64,000 nt of DNA. Origin: Amycolatopsis iheyensis. Its GTDB lineage: Bacteria; Actinomycetota; Actinomycetes; Mycobacteriales; Pseudonocardiaceae. Both the position numbers and the translations under genes were made by a program. Within the stretch, counting starts at the first letter, position 1. Each line of letters opens with the position of its first letter. The stretch covers positions 186,001 through 250,000 of the forward strand of contig NZ_JAMXQV010000013.1 of NCBI RefSeq assembly GCF_024703995.1, in the 5' to 3' direction. Below are positions 12,101 through 20,908 of this stretch, piece by piece. Below the pieces are notes generated by a model. That model did not search any database, was not told where the DNA came from, and saw nothing but the letters and a program-made list of their open reading frames with translations.

Positions 12101-12493
12101 ATGGCCGGCGCCGGGGGCGTCCTCGGGAACCTGATCTTGTTCGCCGTGGTCTGCATTGCTCCCACGGTGCTGTTCTGGTGCGCGCTCCGCGTCCCGAAGC
12201 TGGTCCACCGGCTCCTCGAGAAGCGTGCGAAGCCGCAACCGGTGGGGCCGCCGATCGAGCGCGTCGCCGCCGACCTGCGGCGGGTGCACCGCCTGCTGGT
12301 CGAGTACCCCTCGGGCACCCCGGCCGCGCGGCGGCTCGGCACCCGGCAGGCCTACGACGAGCTCCTCACCCAGGCGTGCCGCCAGGTCGGCGTCCCGCAC
12401 CGGCTCGCCGAGCTGCCCGAGGGGATGGACCGCGAGATCGAACGGCTGCGCGTCGAGGAGTCGCTGCGGGAGCGCGGCCTGGCCGTCCCCTGA
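12101..12493 (+). CDS. Small membrane-anchored protein of unknown function
   Basis: 130 residues. An N-terminal hydrophobic segment (about residues 6-28, LILFAVVCIAPTVLFWCAL) is followed by a basic cytoplasmic-type stretch and a helical, charged C-terminal domain with PIERVAADLRRVHRLLVEYP and a Leu/Arg-rich tail. I do not recognise a named family. The start at ATG 12101 gives the membrane segment directly after MAGAGGVLGN, and a -10-like TACCAT just upstream suggests a leaderless transcript. It stands alone between the glg operon and the next secreted protein gene, both on the same strand. Confidence 0.7.
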   Translation: MAGAGGVLGNLILFAVVCIAPTVLFWCALRVPKLVHRLLEKRAKPQPVGPPIERVAADLRRVHRLLVEYPSGTPAARRLGTRQAYDELLTQACRQVGVPHRLAELPEGMDREIERLRVEESLRERGLAVP

Positions 12494-12533
12494 CTTGTAC
12501 GGCTCGTGTACGCGCGCCGGGCACGCTGCCGGC

Positions 12534-13721
12534 ATGCGACTTGTGCTCGGCCTCGTGGCGCTGCTGCTGCTCGGCCTGACGACGACGGCCGAGGCCGCCG
12601 CGAACTTCCCCCGCCTCACCGGCGTCGACGCCTACCAGCTGACCCCGGGCGGCTCCTTCGCCACCTACGGCAGCCGGCTCACCTCGTTGGACCGCAAGCT
12701 CCCGCCGCGCGGGCTGACGTCGGTCCTGGGCGACGCCAACCGCAAGGCGCGCCCGCTGTGCCACGGCACGTACCTCGCGGCCGCGCTGAAGCCCGCCGGG
12801 TTCTGCTGGGAGGACGCGAACGACGACAAGACCAACGACTGGGTCCCGCAGGGCCTCACCGGCTCCGGCGACGCGGACCCGGCGACCGGGACCGTCGGCG
12901 GCAAGCGCGTCATCGCGACGTCGTGGCACACCCCCGGCGACACCATGGTCCGGCTGTCCTTTGTGGACGCTTCCGGGCTGGGCTACCGGCACGTCCTGCT
13001 CGTGGAACCCACCTCCGACACCGACTTCGCGGTCGTCGCGGGGCACGGGCACGGTGTGACGTGGGAGGGGAACCTGCTGTTCGTCGCGACCACCGGCGGC
13101 CTGATCCGCGTCTTCGACACGACGCACTTCTGGAAGGTCGACGACAGCGCGGGGACGGTCGGCCTGGGCAGCGACGGCAAGTACCACGCGGCGTACTACG
13201 ACTACGCGATGCCGCAGGTGGGCGCGTACTGGTACCCGGGCGGCGGCGCGTGCACGACGGCGACCGGCGCGCGCCCGTGCCTGTCGACGCTCTCGTTCGA
13301 CCACAGCGACAGCACGTTCGTCACGGCGGAGCACGTCCCGGCGGCAGCGGGCGGCCGGGTCCTGCGCTGGCCGTTCGACCCGGCCACGGGCCGCTTGAAG
13401 CTCGCGGCCGACGGCCAGGTGCACGCTTCCGAGGGATTCTCGTCCCCGGTGTGGGGGATGCAGGGCGCGGTGTCCCGCAACGGCTACTTCGTGCTGACGG
13501 GAGTGTGCCCGGAGTACGCGGGAGTGGCGGGCGACCACCCGTCGTGCCTGCACGGCGGAGTCGGCGGGGTGTCGACGTCCCGCCTGGCCGGCCAGGCCCC
13601 GGTGAACAGCCAGAACCTGTCGTACTGGCCGGCGACCGGGGAGCTGTGGCTGATCAACGAGCAGCTGCGGGAGCGCGTCACGGTGCACGTCCCGTGGACG
13701 ACGCTCACCGGCCGGGCCTGA
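12534..13721 (+). CDS. Secreted protein of unknown function, possible beta-propeller
   Basis: 395 residues. A clear signal peptide covers about residues 1-22 (MRLVLGLVALLLLGLTTTAEA, cleavage after AEA), so the mature protein is exported. The rest contains repeated strand-rich segments (VTWEGNLLFVATTGGLIRVF, GRVLRWPFDPATGRL, NLSYWPATGELWLINE) that suggest a beta-propeller-like fold. Several cysteines (CHGT, FCWED, ACTTATGARPC, GVCPEY, SCLHG) could form disulfides outside the cell. No catalytic motif is recognised. The gene ends just before a strong bidirectional terminator. Confidence 0.75.
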   Translation: MRLVLGLVALLLLGLTTTAEAAANFPRLTGVDAYQLTPGGSFATYGSRLTSLDRKLPPRGLTSVLGDANRKARPLCHGTYLAAALKPAGFCWEDANDDKTNDWVPQGLTGSGDADPATGTVGGKRVIATSWHTPGDTMVRLSFVDASGLGYRHVLLVEPTSDTDFAVVAGHGHGVTWEGNLLFVATTGGLIRVFDTTHFWKVDDSAGTVGLGSDGKYHAAYYDYAMPQVGAYWYPGGGACTTATGARPCLSTLSFDHSDSTFVTAEHVPAAAGGRVLRWPFDPATGRLKLAADGQVHASEGFSSPVWGMQGAVSRNGYFVLTGVCPEYAGVAGDHPSCLHGGVGGVSTSRLAGQAPVNSQNLSYWPATGELWLINEQLRERVTVHVPWTTLTGRA

Positions 13722-13726
13722 GCTTA

Positions 13727-13770
13727 CGAAGAACCCCGCCACTCCTCGGAGCGGCGGGGTTCTTCGTTGT
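13727..13770. terminator. Bidirectional terminator between the secreted protein gene and sigA
   Basis: CGAAGAACCCCGCC (13727-13740) pairs perfectly over 14 bp with GGCGGGGTTCTTCG (13753-13766). The 12-nt loop itself holds CTCC/GGAG. TTGT follows on the plus strand. It lies between two convergent genes and can serve both. Confidence 0.85.
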
Positions 13771-13781
13771 CCGTGAGGAAC

Positions 13782-15176
<1,395 letters not shown>

Positions 15177-15296
15177 TTACGCCCTTTCGCAGCGGTCGAT
15201 CATGACGAGCAACGGCACGGGTGCCACTGCTGCCTCACATTCGGGGATCACGCCTCGGCCTGCGGTTTTGGCCTCCGCAGCCGTGGGCCGTGTTCC

Positions 15297-15325
15297 ATTG
15301 TAACGACGGTACGCGCATGCGTCGC
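15297..15325 (-). promoter_or_regulatory. Candidate sigA promoter
   Basis: On the minus strand, TACAAT (15302-15297) is a strong -10 match. It is preceded after a 17-bp spacer by the weaker -35-like GCGACG (15325-15320). Predicted transcription would give a leader of about 115 nt before the sigA GTG. Confidence 0.5.
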
Positions 15326-15373
15326 GAAGCGATCACCCTCCGGCCCGTCCGCGCGCCCTGATCCAGGCCGGAT

Positions 15374-16141
15374 CTAGTGCTCGATGCCCTCCGCCGCGGC
15401 GGCCGCGGCGCCGACGATCCCGGCGTTGTTCTGCAGCGTCGCGACCAGCACGGGAGTGCGGATGTCGAGCAGCGGCACCCATTTCTCGGCCTTCTTGCTG
15501 ACCCCGCCGCCGACGATGAACAGGTCCGGCCAGATCAGGTTTTCGAGCACGGTCAGGTAACGGTGCACGCGCTTGGCCCATTCGGGGTAGGACAGGCCCT
15601 CGTTGTCCTTCACGGAGGCGGCCGCGCGCTTCTCCGCGTCGTGGCCGTCGATCTCCAGGTGGCCGAACTCGGTGTTCGGGACGAGCTTGCCGTCCTGGAA
15701 CACCGCGCTGCCGATGCCGGTGCCGAAGGTGAGCAGCGCGGTGACGCCCTTGCGCGCGACCGGGTCGCCGAAGCGGATCTCGGCCATGCCCGCCGCGTCG
15801 GCGTCGTTCAGCATCGCGATCTGGTCGACACCCCGGCCGATCCGCTTGGCGAACAGCGCGTCGGCGTCCGTGCCGATCCACTGCTTGTCGATGTTGGCCG
15901 CGGTGTGCGCGACGCCCTTCTTGACGACGGCCGGGAGCGTCACGCCGACCGGGCCGTCCCAGGCCGCCTGCGTGACGATGTCGTGCACGACGTCCGCCAC
16001 CGCCGACGGCGTGGACGGCTTCGGCGTCTCGATCCGGATCCGGTCGCCGATGAGCTGGCCCTTTTCCAGGTCGACCAAGGCGCCCTTGATCCCGCTGCCG
16101 CCGATGTCGATGCCGAAACCTCGGCGGGTCGCCTCCACCAC
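15374..16141 (-). CDS. ppgK: Polyphosphate glucokinase (ROK family)
   Basis: About 255 residues. It phosphorylates glucose using polyphosphate (and usually ATP) in the cytoplasm. Visible features are the N-terminal phosphate-binding motif FGIDIGGSGIKGALVD, a second phosphate-binding segment FGTGIGSAVF, and the glucose-site region NDADAAGMAEI. The length fits the actinobacterial PpgK group. I choose GTG 16141 because AGAAGGGA lies 8 nt upstream; an in-frame GTG at 16162 lacks a Shine-Dalgarno. It is read in the same direction as sigA and divergently from suhB, the same neighbours as in M. tuberculosis (Rv2702). Confidence 0.93.
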   Translation of the reverse strand: MVEATRRGFGIDIGGSGIKGALVDLEKGQLIGDRIRIETPKPSTPSAVADVVHDIVTQAAWDGPVGVTLPAVVKKGVAHTAANIDKQWIGTDADALFAKRIGRGVDQIAMLNDADAAGMAEIRFGDPVARKGVTALLTFGTGIGSAVFQDGKLVPNTEFGHLEIDGHDAEKRAAASVKDNEGLSYPEWAKRVHRYLTVLENLIWPDLFIVGGGVSKKAEKWVPLLDIRTPVLVATLQNNAGIVGAAAAAAEGIEH

Positions 16142-16205
16142 GGACGTGGTCCCTTCTCGCACGATTCAGAAGCCTGCCTCGGAGACTTTAACCGGATGTG
16201 GTGAC

Positions 16206-17024
16206 ATGTCGGACGTGGGAGTTGACGAGTCGTTGCTGAAAAGCGTCGCGACGCAGGTCGCGACGGACGCCGCCGAGCTGGTCCGGGAGGCCTGGGAGGG
16301 CATGGCGCGGGGCCGGTCGGTGGCCGTGGACACCAAGTCCGCGGACACCGACGTCGTGACCGCGGTGGACCACGAGTCGGAGCGGCTCGTGCGCGACCGC
16401 CTGGCCGCGCTGCGCCCGGGGGAGCCGGTGCTGGGCGAGGAGGGCGGCGGGACCGCCGGTGACGGCGTCACCTGGGTCGTCGACCCGATCGACGGGACGG
16501 TCAACTTCCTCTACGGCCTGCCCTGGTTCGCGGTGTCGGTGGCCGCGCAGGTCGGCGGCGAGTCGGTGGCGGGCGCGGTGGTGGAGCCGGTGAGCGGCCG
16601 CGTCTGGTCGGCGGCCCGCGGCCAGGGCGCGTTCCTGGACGACCGCCGGCTGACGGTCTCGGCGCCGTCGCGGCTGGAGCTGACGCTCGTCGGGACCGGT
16701 TTCGCGTACTCGGCGGAGCGCCGGACGCGGCAGTCGCGCTTCGCGGCGCAGCTGCTGGGCCGGGTCCGGGACATCCGGCGCAACGGCGCGGCCTCGCTGG
16801 ACCTGTGCGCGGTCGCGGCGGGCTGGCTGGACGCGTACGCGGAGCACGGCCTGCACCGCTGGGACTGGGCCGCCGGGGCGCTGATCGCGGCGGAGGCGGG
16901 CGCACAGGTGCTGCTGCCGGGATCGGCGCCGGACCTGGGCACGGACGCGACGTACGCGGCGGCGCCGTCGATCGCCGACCCGCTGCGCAAGGTGCTGGCC
17001 GACTGCGGTGCCGCGGAGGTCTGA
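16206..17024 (+). CDS. suhB: Inositol monophosphatase family protein (SuhB-like)
   Basis: 272 residues. Mg2+-dependent phosphatase of the inositol monophosphatase superfamily. Motifs seen are KSADTDVVTAVDHESE, LGEEGGG (metal Glu), WVVDPIDGTVNFLYGLPWF (metal and substrate site) and HRWDWAAGALIAAEAGA (second metal site). In actinobacteria such enzymes make myo-inositol for phosphatidylinositol and mycothiol. ATG 6 codons into the divergent gap from ppgK is used (ATG 16206). A 22-bp-arm hairpin repeat begins 15 bp after the stop. Confidence 0.92.
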   Translation: MSDVGVDESLLKSVATQVATDAAELVREAWEGMARGRSVAVDTKSADTDVVTAVDHESERLVRDRLAALRPGEPVLGEEGGGTAGDGVTWVVDPIDGTVNFLYGLPWFAVSVAAQVGGESVAGAVVEPVSGRVWSAARGQGAFLDDRRLTVSAPSRLELTLVGTGFAYSAERRTRQSRFAAQLLGRVRDIRRNGAASLDLCAVAAGWLDAYAEHGLHRWDWAAGALIAAEAGAQVLLPGSAPDLGTDATYAAAPSIADPLRKVLADCGAAEV

Positions 17025-17033
17025 CCCAGCTTC

Positions 17034-17092
17034 AAGCGCCCCAATGTGGCCTTCGGTGCGTCTGACGCACCGAAGGCCACATTGGGTGCGTT
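17034..17092. repeat. Perfect long hairpin repeat, copy 1 (CCCAATGTGGCC family)
   Basis: Arms 17040-17061 (beginning CCCAATGTGGCCTTCGG) and 17065-17086 (ending GGCCACATTGGG) are perfectly complementary over 22 bp with a 3-nt loop (CTG). The element starts just after the suhB stop. A second member is at 61375-61461. Such a long perfect stem could end transcription in both directions or block 3' exonucleases. Confidence 0.9.
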
Positions 17093-17261
17093 GAATAGGC
17101 GCTGCGGCGCGGAGCGCCTCCGTTGAGGGGGCGGAGAGTGTGTCGAGATCCCGATCCGCGGTTGCGTGGTGGGCCCGGTCAGCGAGCGTGCGCGATCCCT
17201 GGCCGGCAGCGGCGGCCGAGGCCCCGACGATGCTGAGGGCGCGGGCGGCGGAGGTCTGAGG

Positions 17262-17334
17262 GCGGCCGAAACTGTCGGTGCCCTCCGGTAACGTGAAATC
17301 CGGGGGCGCCCCTACGCGCGCGGGTTGTCCGCAG
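17262..17334. repeat. Dispersed repeat of about 65-73 bp, copy 1
   Basis: This segment, containing CTGTCGGTGCCCTCCGGTAA and CCCCTACGCGCGCGGGTTGT, recurs in inverse orientation at 22851-22915 with only a few differences. Its last 20 bases recur again at 17515-17534. It lies inside the otherwise gene-free 17.0-17.5 kb gap. It is not an identifiable insertion sequence. Confidence 0.8.
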
Positions 17335-17463
17335 CCGGGCAGATCGACCGCGGCCGCCGGGATCCCGGCGGCCGCGAGCTGCTCCAGGGCGGGGCGCCAG
17401 GTGTCGGCGCTGTCGCACTGACCGTGCAGCAGCACCAGGCGCGGCGCCGTGAGCTTCAGGTGC
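17335..17463 (-). pseudogene. Alpha/beta hydrolase N-terminal remnant
   Basis: On the minus strand, about 40 codons read HLKLTAPRLVLLHGQC, then DSADTWRPALEQLAAAG and VDLPG. This is the first strand and oxyanion HG region of an alpha/beta hydrolase. The similarity stops exactly where repeat sequence begins (LPGCGQPARV), and no proper start codon precedes it. The fragment is bounded on both sides by the 20-bp sequence CGCGCGCGGGTTGTCCGCAG. I read it as a decayed gene cut by repeat activity; a short real peptide is unlikely. Confidence 0.55.
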
Positions 17464-17514
17464 CCCGCGGCCGAGCGCCGGCGCAGTGACCGGCGGGGGA
17501 GCTCCCGCTCCGGA

Positions 17515-17534
17515 CGCGCGCGGGTTGTCCGCAG
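17515..17534. repeat. Dispersed repeat, 20-bp terminal fragment
   Basis: CGCGCGCGGGTTGTCCGCAG here is identical to the end of the repeat at 17315-17334, in direct orientation 200 bp away. The two flank the hydrolase remnant. Confidence 0.75.
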
Positions 17535-17556
17535 AAGGGCAGGTTGCGGGCCGCGG

Positions 17557-18240
17557 TCAGCAGGCGACGTCGCGGGCCGAAGCCAGCAGCGTCTGGTCGA
17601 TCACCGGGGCCTTCGCGCCGGCCGACTGCTCGTTCGAGCCGCCGCCCTGGTGGGCCTTCGACCAGTCCGAGAGCTGGGTGAGGATCTGCCGGGCCTCCGG
17701 CCGCGGCCGGATGTCGCCGAAGAGGGTGCCGGTGACGACGTCGACGCTCGCGTCCTTGCGGTTGTCCTGGACCAGCTCGGCGCACGGGACCACCAGGCTG
17801 AGCGTCCGCGCGGCCGTCACGCCGTTCTCGCCGAAGCGGATCTGGCCGCGGCACTTGGCCTCGCGGCCTTCGTAGGCAGGGTCGTTGGCCGGCTCGCCGG
17901 TCCCCGTGAAGCCCAGCTCCTTGAGCGCCGTGGTGGCGATGCCGCCCTGACCGCGCGTGCTGGAGGCGTTGAGGACCTTCACCGCGACCTTGTCCGGCGG
18001 CACCGGCGCGCGGTCGTCGAGGGCGTTGTGGGGGAGCGCGCTGAACGTGACGCCCGGCGGCGGGCTCGCGGGCGGGTCGCACTTGACCGCCTCGTCGACG
18101 TCGCCCTTGCCGACCGCCGCGTTGATCCAGACGATGATCGCGCCCAGCGCCAGCACGCCGATCACGATCAGCGCCGGCAGCGGCTTGTGCCTGCGATACG
18201 GCCGCGCCCCACGGTCCCCGATGCCGTTCCCCGACGCCAC
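17557..18240 (-). CDS. cei: LytR C-terminal-domain membrane protein (Cei-like)
   Basis: 227 residues. A cytoplasmic N-terminus (RPYRRHKPLP), one membrane segment (about residues 23-42, ALIVIGVLALGAIIVWINAAV) and an extracytoplasmic LytR_C domain (VAVKVLNASSTRGQGGIATTALKELGF onward). The M. tuberculosis homologue Rv2700 (Cei, cell envelope integrity) sits at the same place between suhB and the DUF4193 gene. GTG 18240 is chosen: GGGAAGGGA lies 7-8 nt upstream and translation then begins shortly before the basic, pre-membrane stretch. The gene symbol rests on synteny and domain plan, not on a search. Confidence 0.82.
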   Translation of the reverse strand: MASGNGIGDRGARPYRRHKPLPALIVIGVLALGAIIVWINAAVGKGDVDEAVKCDPPASPPPGVTFSALPHNALDDRAPVPPDKVAVKVLNASSTRGQGGIATTALKELGFTGTGEPANDPAYEGREAKCRGQIRFGENGVTAARTLSLVVPCAELVQDNRKDASVDVVTGTLFGDIRPRPEARQILTQLSDWSKAHQGGGSNEQSAGAKAPVIDQTLLASARDVAC

Positions 18241-18748
18241 CTGCCCGTCCCTTCCCGAACACCGAACCCCGGCCGGTGCGAAACCCGGCACCGTCGTGGC
18301 CGATCAGCCTAGGCGCTCCGACCGGCGCGCGTCGTTCCGGGTCACCCCGCCGATTCGCCCCGCCCCGCCGGTCTCCGGGACCGATCCCCGTGCGGCGATC
18401 GCACCACGCCGGGGACGGCCGGGGCAAGCGGACACGGGCCGTGCGTGAGGTTCTCCACCCGTGGGCAACCCGAATGGACGACAACGCGTCTTACCTGCGG
18501 GTTCCCCCTGTCGGGTGACGATTCCCGGGCAATGTCTGACTCGTTGCAGAACCGTCGCGGGCGTGAGCTACCCTTCCCGGGCTCCGGCCGCAGGAAGAGG
18601 CGCGAAAAGAGAGAGACCTCGGTCACTCCGGCCGTCGGGCACAAACGAGGGCCCTGGAACGTTGACCAGCGGCACGGCGGACTCACGGGCGCACCCGGGG
18701 GTCCGGAGAAAACGACTACACAAGCTGATCGCAGGGGTGAGGGACAAC
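18241..18748. other. 508-bp divergent intergenic region
   Basis: No gene is supported here. The region separates the cei-like gene (minus) and the DUF4193 gene (plus), so it must hold promoters for both. The only candidate boxes I can point to are TTGCAG and TACCCT listed separately. No long inverted repeat or known RNA motif was recognised. Confidence 0.6.
18544..18574 (+). promoter_or_regulatory. Candidate promoter for the DUF4193 gene
   Basis: TTGCAG (18544-18549) and TACCCT (18569-18574) are separated by 19 bp. This would give a leader of about 170 nt. The spacer is longer than ideal, so confidence is low. Confidence 0.3.
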
Positions 18749-19057
18749 ATGGCTACCGACTACGACGCTCCGCGCCGCAGCGAAGCCGACGAGCTGGCCG
18801 AAGACTCGTTGGAGGAGCTCAAGGCCCGGCGCAACGAAAACCAGTCCGGCGTCGTCGACGTCGACGAGGACGCGACCGCCGAGAACTTCGAGCTGCCGGG
18901 TGCGGACCTTTCCGGGCTTTCCGGTGAGGACATGACCGTGAAGGTGGTGCCGAAGCAGGCGGACGAGTTCACCTGCTCGGTGTGCTTCCTGGTGCACCAC
19001 CGCAGCCGGCTGGCCGAGGACAGCGGCGGACGACTGATCTGCCGCGACTGCGCCTGA
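18749..19057 (+). CDS. DUF4193 small zinc-ribbon-like protein
   Basis: 102 residues. The N-terminal part is acidic and helical (SEADELAEDSLEELKARR). The C-terminal part has CSVCFLVHHRSRLAE and LICRDC, a Cx2C...Cx2C pattern that should bind zinc. It matches the conserved actinobacterial DUF4193 family (M. tuberculosis Rv2699c). ATG 18749 is preceded by GTGAGGGA. Function is unknown; some relatives are annotated as possible transcription-machinery associates, which I cannot confirm. It stands between the cei-like and DUF3093 genes as in mycobacteria. Confidence 0.9.
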   Translation: MATDYDAPRRSEADELAEDSLEELKARRNENQSGVVDVDEDATAENFELPGADLSGLSGEDMTVKVVPKQADEFTCSVCFLVHHRSRLAEDSGGRLICRDCA

Positions 19058-19147
19058 CCGCACAGGGGTTCTCGGACACAGGGGACGAACAGACGCGACA
19101 GAGAGCCCGAGGCTAGGAGGGGCGGGCTCGAAGCGCGCTGGGGACAA

Positions 19148-19177
19148 GGGGGCCGGCCGGCAGGCCGGCCCCCTTCC
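19148..19177. terminator. Bidirectional terminator
   Basis: GGGGGCCGGCC (19148-19158) pairs with GGCCGGCCCCC (19163-19173) across a GGCA loop and is followed by TT. It separates the convergent DUF4193 and DUF3093 genes. Confidence 0.75.
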
Positions 19178-19194
19178 ACATCCGCAGGTCCCGC

Positions 19195-19677
19195 TCAGGC
19201 GCCCTTGAGCAGCTCGGCGACCCGCTCGGGGTGCCGGGTGCTGAACAGCCAGTACGGCGTCGGGTCCTCGGCGTCGGTCAGCCGGACCTTGACCACCGGC
19301 CCGACCCAGCCGCGGTGCAGGACGTAGGCGGCCGGGTCGCCGTCGCGGCCCAGCGCCTTGCGCTTGGCGTCCTTGTCGAAGACCGCCACCTCGCCGACGT
19401 AGCGCAGGGGCAGGTGCGCGTCGCCGACCCACAGCTCCGGCTCGTCGCCGCCGGTGACCCGCACCTTCGACCGGCCCAGCGAGAGCAGCAGCGCCACGAC
19501 CACCGGCAACGCGATCACGTAGGGCAGCCACGCCCGGACCCCGGGGTAGCCCATGTCGATCTCGGCCGCCAGCAGGACCGCGCCCAGCACCGGCAGCGGC
19601 CACCCCCACCACGGGACGTAGAGCCGTTCGGAGTGCCGGACCGCGGCACTCGCGGCCGTCTTCGCAGATTCACCCAC
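19195..19677 (-). CDS. DUF3093 membrane protein
   Basis: 160 residues. Two adjacent membrane segments near the N-terminus (PWWGWPLPVLGAVLLAAEI about 25-45, and VRAWLPYVIALPVVVALLL about 48-68) are followed by a soluble beta-rich domain (RSKVRVTGGDEPELWVGDAHLPL, VLHRGWVGPVVKVRL). This is the plan of the DUF3093 family (Rv2698). GTG 19677 is chosen because family similarity begins right after it; the Shine-Dalgarno is poor, and the divergent dut start is only 24 bp away. Function unknown. Confidence 0.88.
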   Translation of the reverse strand: MGESAKTAASAAVRHSERLYVPWWGWPLPVLGAVLLAAEIDMGYPGVRAWLPYVIALPVVVALLLSLGRSKVRVTGGDEPELWVGDAHLPLRYVGEVAVFDKDAKRKALGRDGDPAAYVLHRGWVGPVVKVRLTDAEDPTPYWLFSTRHPERVAELLKGA

Positions 19678-19701
19678 GGGTAGAGAGTAATCTCGCCGCC
19701 C

Positions 19702-20196
19702 GTGTCCAGCGTTCAGGTACTCCTCTCCCGGCTCGACCCGGATGTCCCGCTGCCCGCCTACGCCCGGCCGGGCGACGCGGGCGCCGATCTCGTCACCACC
19801 TCGGATATCGTGCTCGAACCCGGGGAACGCGGCGTGGTCGGCACCGGCGTCGCGATCGCGCTCCCACCCGGGTTCGCGGGGTTCGTCCACCCGCGGTCGG
19901 GCCTGGCCGCCCGGGTCGGCCTCTCGGTGGTGAACACCCCCGGCACGATCGACGCGGGCTACCGCGGGGAGATCAAGGTCTGCCTGATCAACCACGACCC
20001 GGTGCACCCGGTGAAGCTCACGCGCGGCGACCGCATCGCCCAGCTCGTCGTGCAGCGGGTCGAACACGCCGAGTTCGTCGAGGTCGCCGAGCTCGACACG
20101 ACCGAACGGGGCGACGGAGGCTACGGCTCCACGGGGGGACACGCCACACTGGGAGCACCGGCGCGTGCCGGCGCGGGGGAAGGAACGGAGAAGTAG
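19702..20196 (+). CDS. dut: Deoxyuridine 5'-triphosphate nucleotidohydrolase
   Basis: 164 residues. It hydrolyses dUTP to dUMP and pyrophosphate as a homotrimer. All five dUTPase motifs are visible: [36 protein letters not shown] (catalytic Asp), [11 protein letters not shown] and [10 protein letters not shown]. Start GTG 19702 fits the family N-terminus ([17 protein letters not shown]). TAATCT at 19688-19693, 8 nt upstream, may be a -10 box, which would leave almost no leader. The stop overlaps the next start by one base. Confidence 0.96.
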   Translation: MSSVQVLLSRLDPDVPLPAYARPGDAGADLVTTSDIVLEPGERGVVGTGVAIALPPGFAGFVHPRSGLAARVGLSVVNTPGTIDAGYRGEIKVCLINHDPVHPVKLTRGDRIAQLVVQRVEHAEFVEVAELDTTERGDGGYGSTGGHATLGAPARAGAGEGTEK

Positions 20197-20861
20197 TGGG
20201 GATTTTCGGACGCAAGCGGCGGACCGAGGGCGGGTCCGACGGCAGGCACGCCGCGCCCGAGGCCGACGACACGATCGGGGACGACGCATACGAGGACGAG
20301 GACGGCGAGCTCTCGGACGTCTCCGACGGCCCGTTCGACGTCGCCGACTTCGAGGACGACGGCGTCCCGCGGATCGACCTCGGCTCGGTGAAGGTGCCGG
20401 TGCCCGACGGGTCCCAGGTCCAGGTCGAGATGGACCCCGAGACCGGCGGCGTGCGCGCCGTGCACGTCGTCACCGAGCAGGGCCAGATCACCGTCAGCGC
20501 CTACGCGGCGCCGCGCTCGGGCGGCCTCTGGCGCGAGGTGAGCACCGAGCTCGCCGAGCAGCTGCGGGCCGACGGCGCCAAGGTCAACATCGGCCGCGGC
20601 GTGTGGGGCCTGGAGATCTCGGCGATCGTCGGCGACGTCTCGCTGCGCTTCGTCGGCATCGACCGGCCGCGCTGGATGCTGCGCGGCGTCATCGCCGGGC
20701 CGCAGTCGGAGGCCGCGGCGGCGGTGGAGGTGCTGCGCGGGATCGTGCGGCGCACGATCGTCGACCGCGGTGACGCGCCGATGCCGGTCCGCACCCCGCT
20801 CACGATCACGCTGCCCGAAGCCGTCGCCGAGCACATCGCGGCTCAGCAGGAGCAGGGCTGA
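20196..20861 (+). CDS. DUF3710 domain protein
   Basis: 221 residues. The N-terminal 50 residues are charged and probably disordered (GIFGRKRRTEGG, then acidic DEDGELSDVSDG). The rest is the DUF3710 fold with VPRIDLGSVKVPVPDGSQVQ and GVWGLEISAIVGDVSLRFVG. The start GTG 20196 overlaps the last base of the dut stop TAG, so it is translationally coupled to dut, as in mycobacteria (Rv2696c-Rv2697c). No function can be given from sequence. Confidence 0.9.
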   Translation: MGIFGRKRRTEGGSDGRHAAPEADDTIGDDAYEDEDGELSDVSDGPFDVADFEDDGVPRIDLGSVKVPVPDGSQVQVEMDPETGGVRAVHVVTEQGQITVSAYAAPRSGGLWREVSTELAEQLRADGAKVNIGRGVWGLEISAIVGDVSLRFVGIDRPRWMLRGVIAGPQSEAAAAVEVLRGIVRRTIVDRGDAPMPVRTPLTITLPEAVAEHIAAQQEQG

Positions 20862-20874
20862 CGCTCGGTTCCCT

Positions 20875-20908
20875 GAAGGCCGCCCCGGGACTTCCCGAGG
20901 CGGCCTTC
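20875..20908. terminator. Bidirectional terminator
   Basis: GAAGGCCGCC (20875-20884) pairs with GGCGGCCTTC (20899-20908) across a 14-nt loop, between the DUF3710 gene and the convergent hydrolase gene, whose stop overlaps its right arm. Confidence 0.75.

Noticed and set aside
16188-17435. Long minus-strand frame running from the hydrolase remnant through suhB
   Set aside because: Only its first part resembles a hydrolase; the rest is repeat sequence and antisense to suhB.
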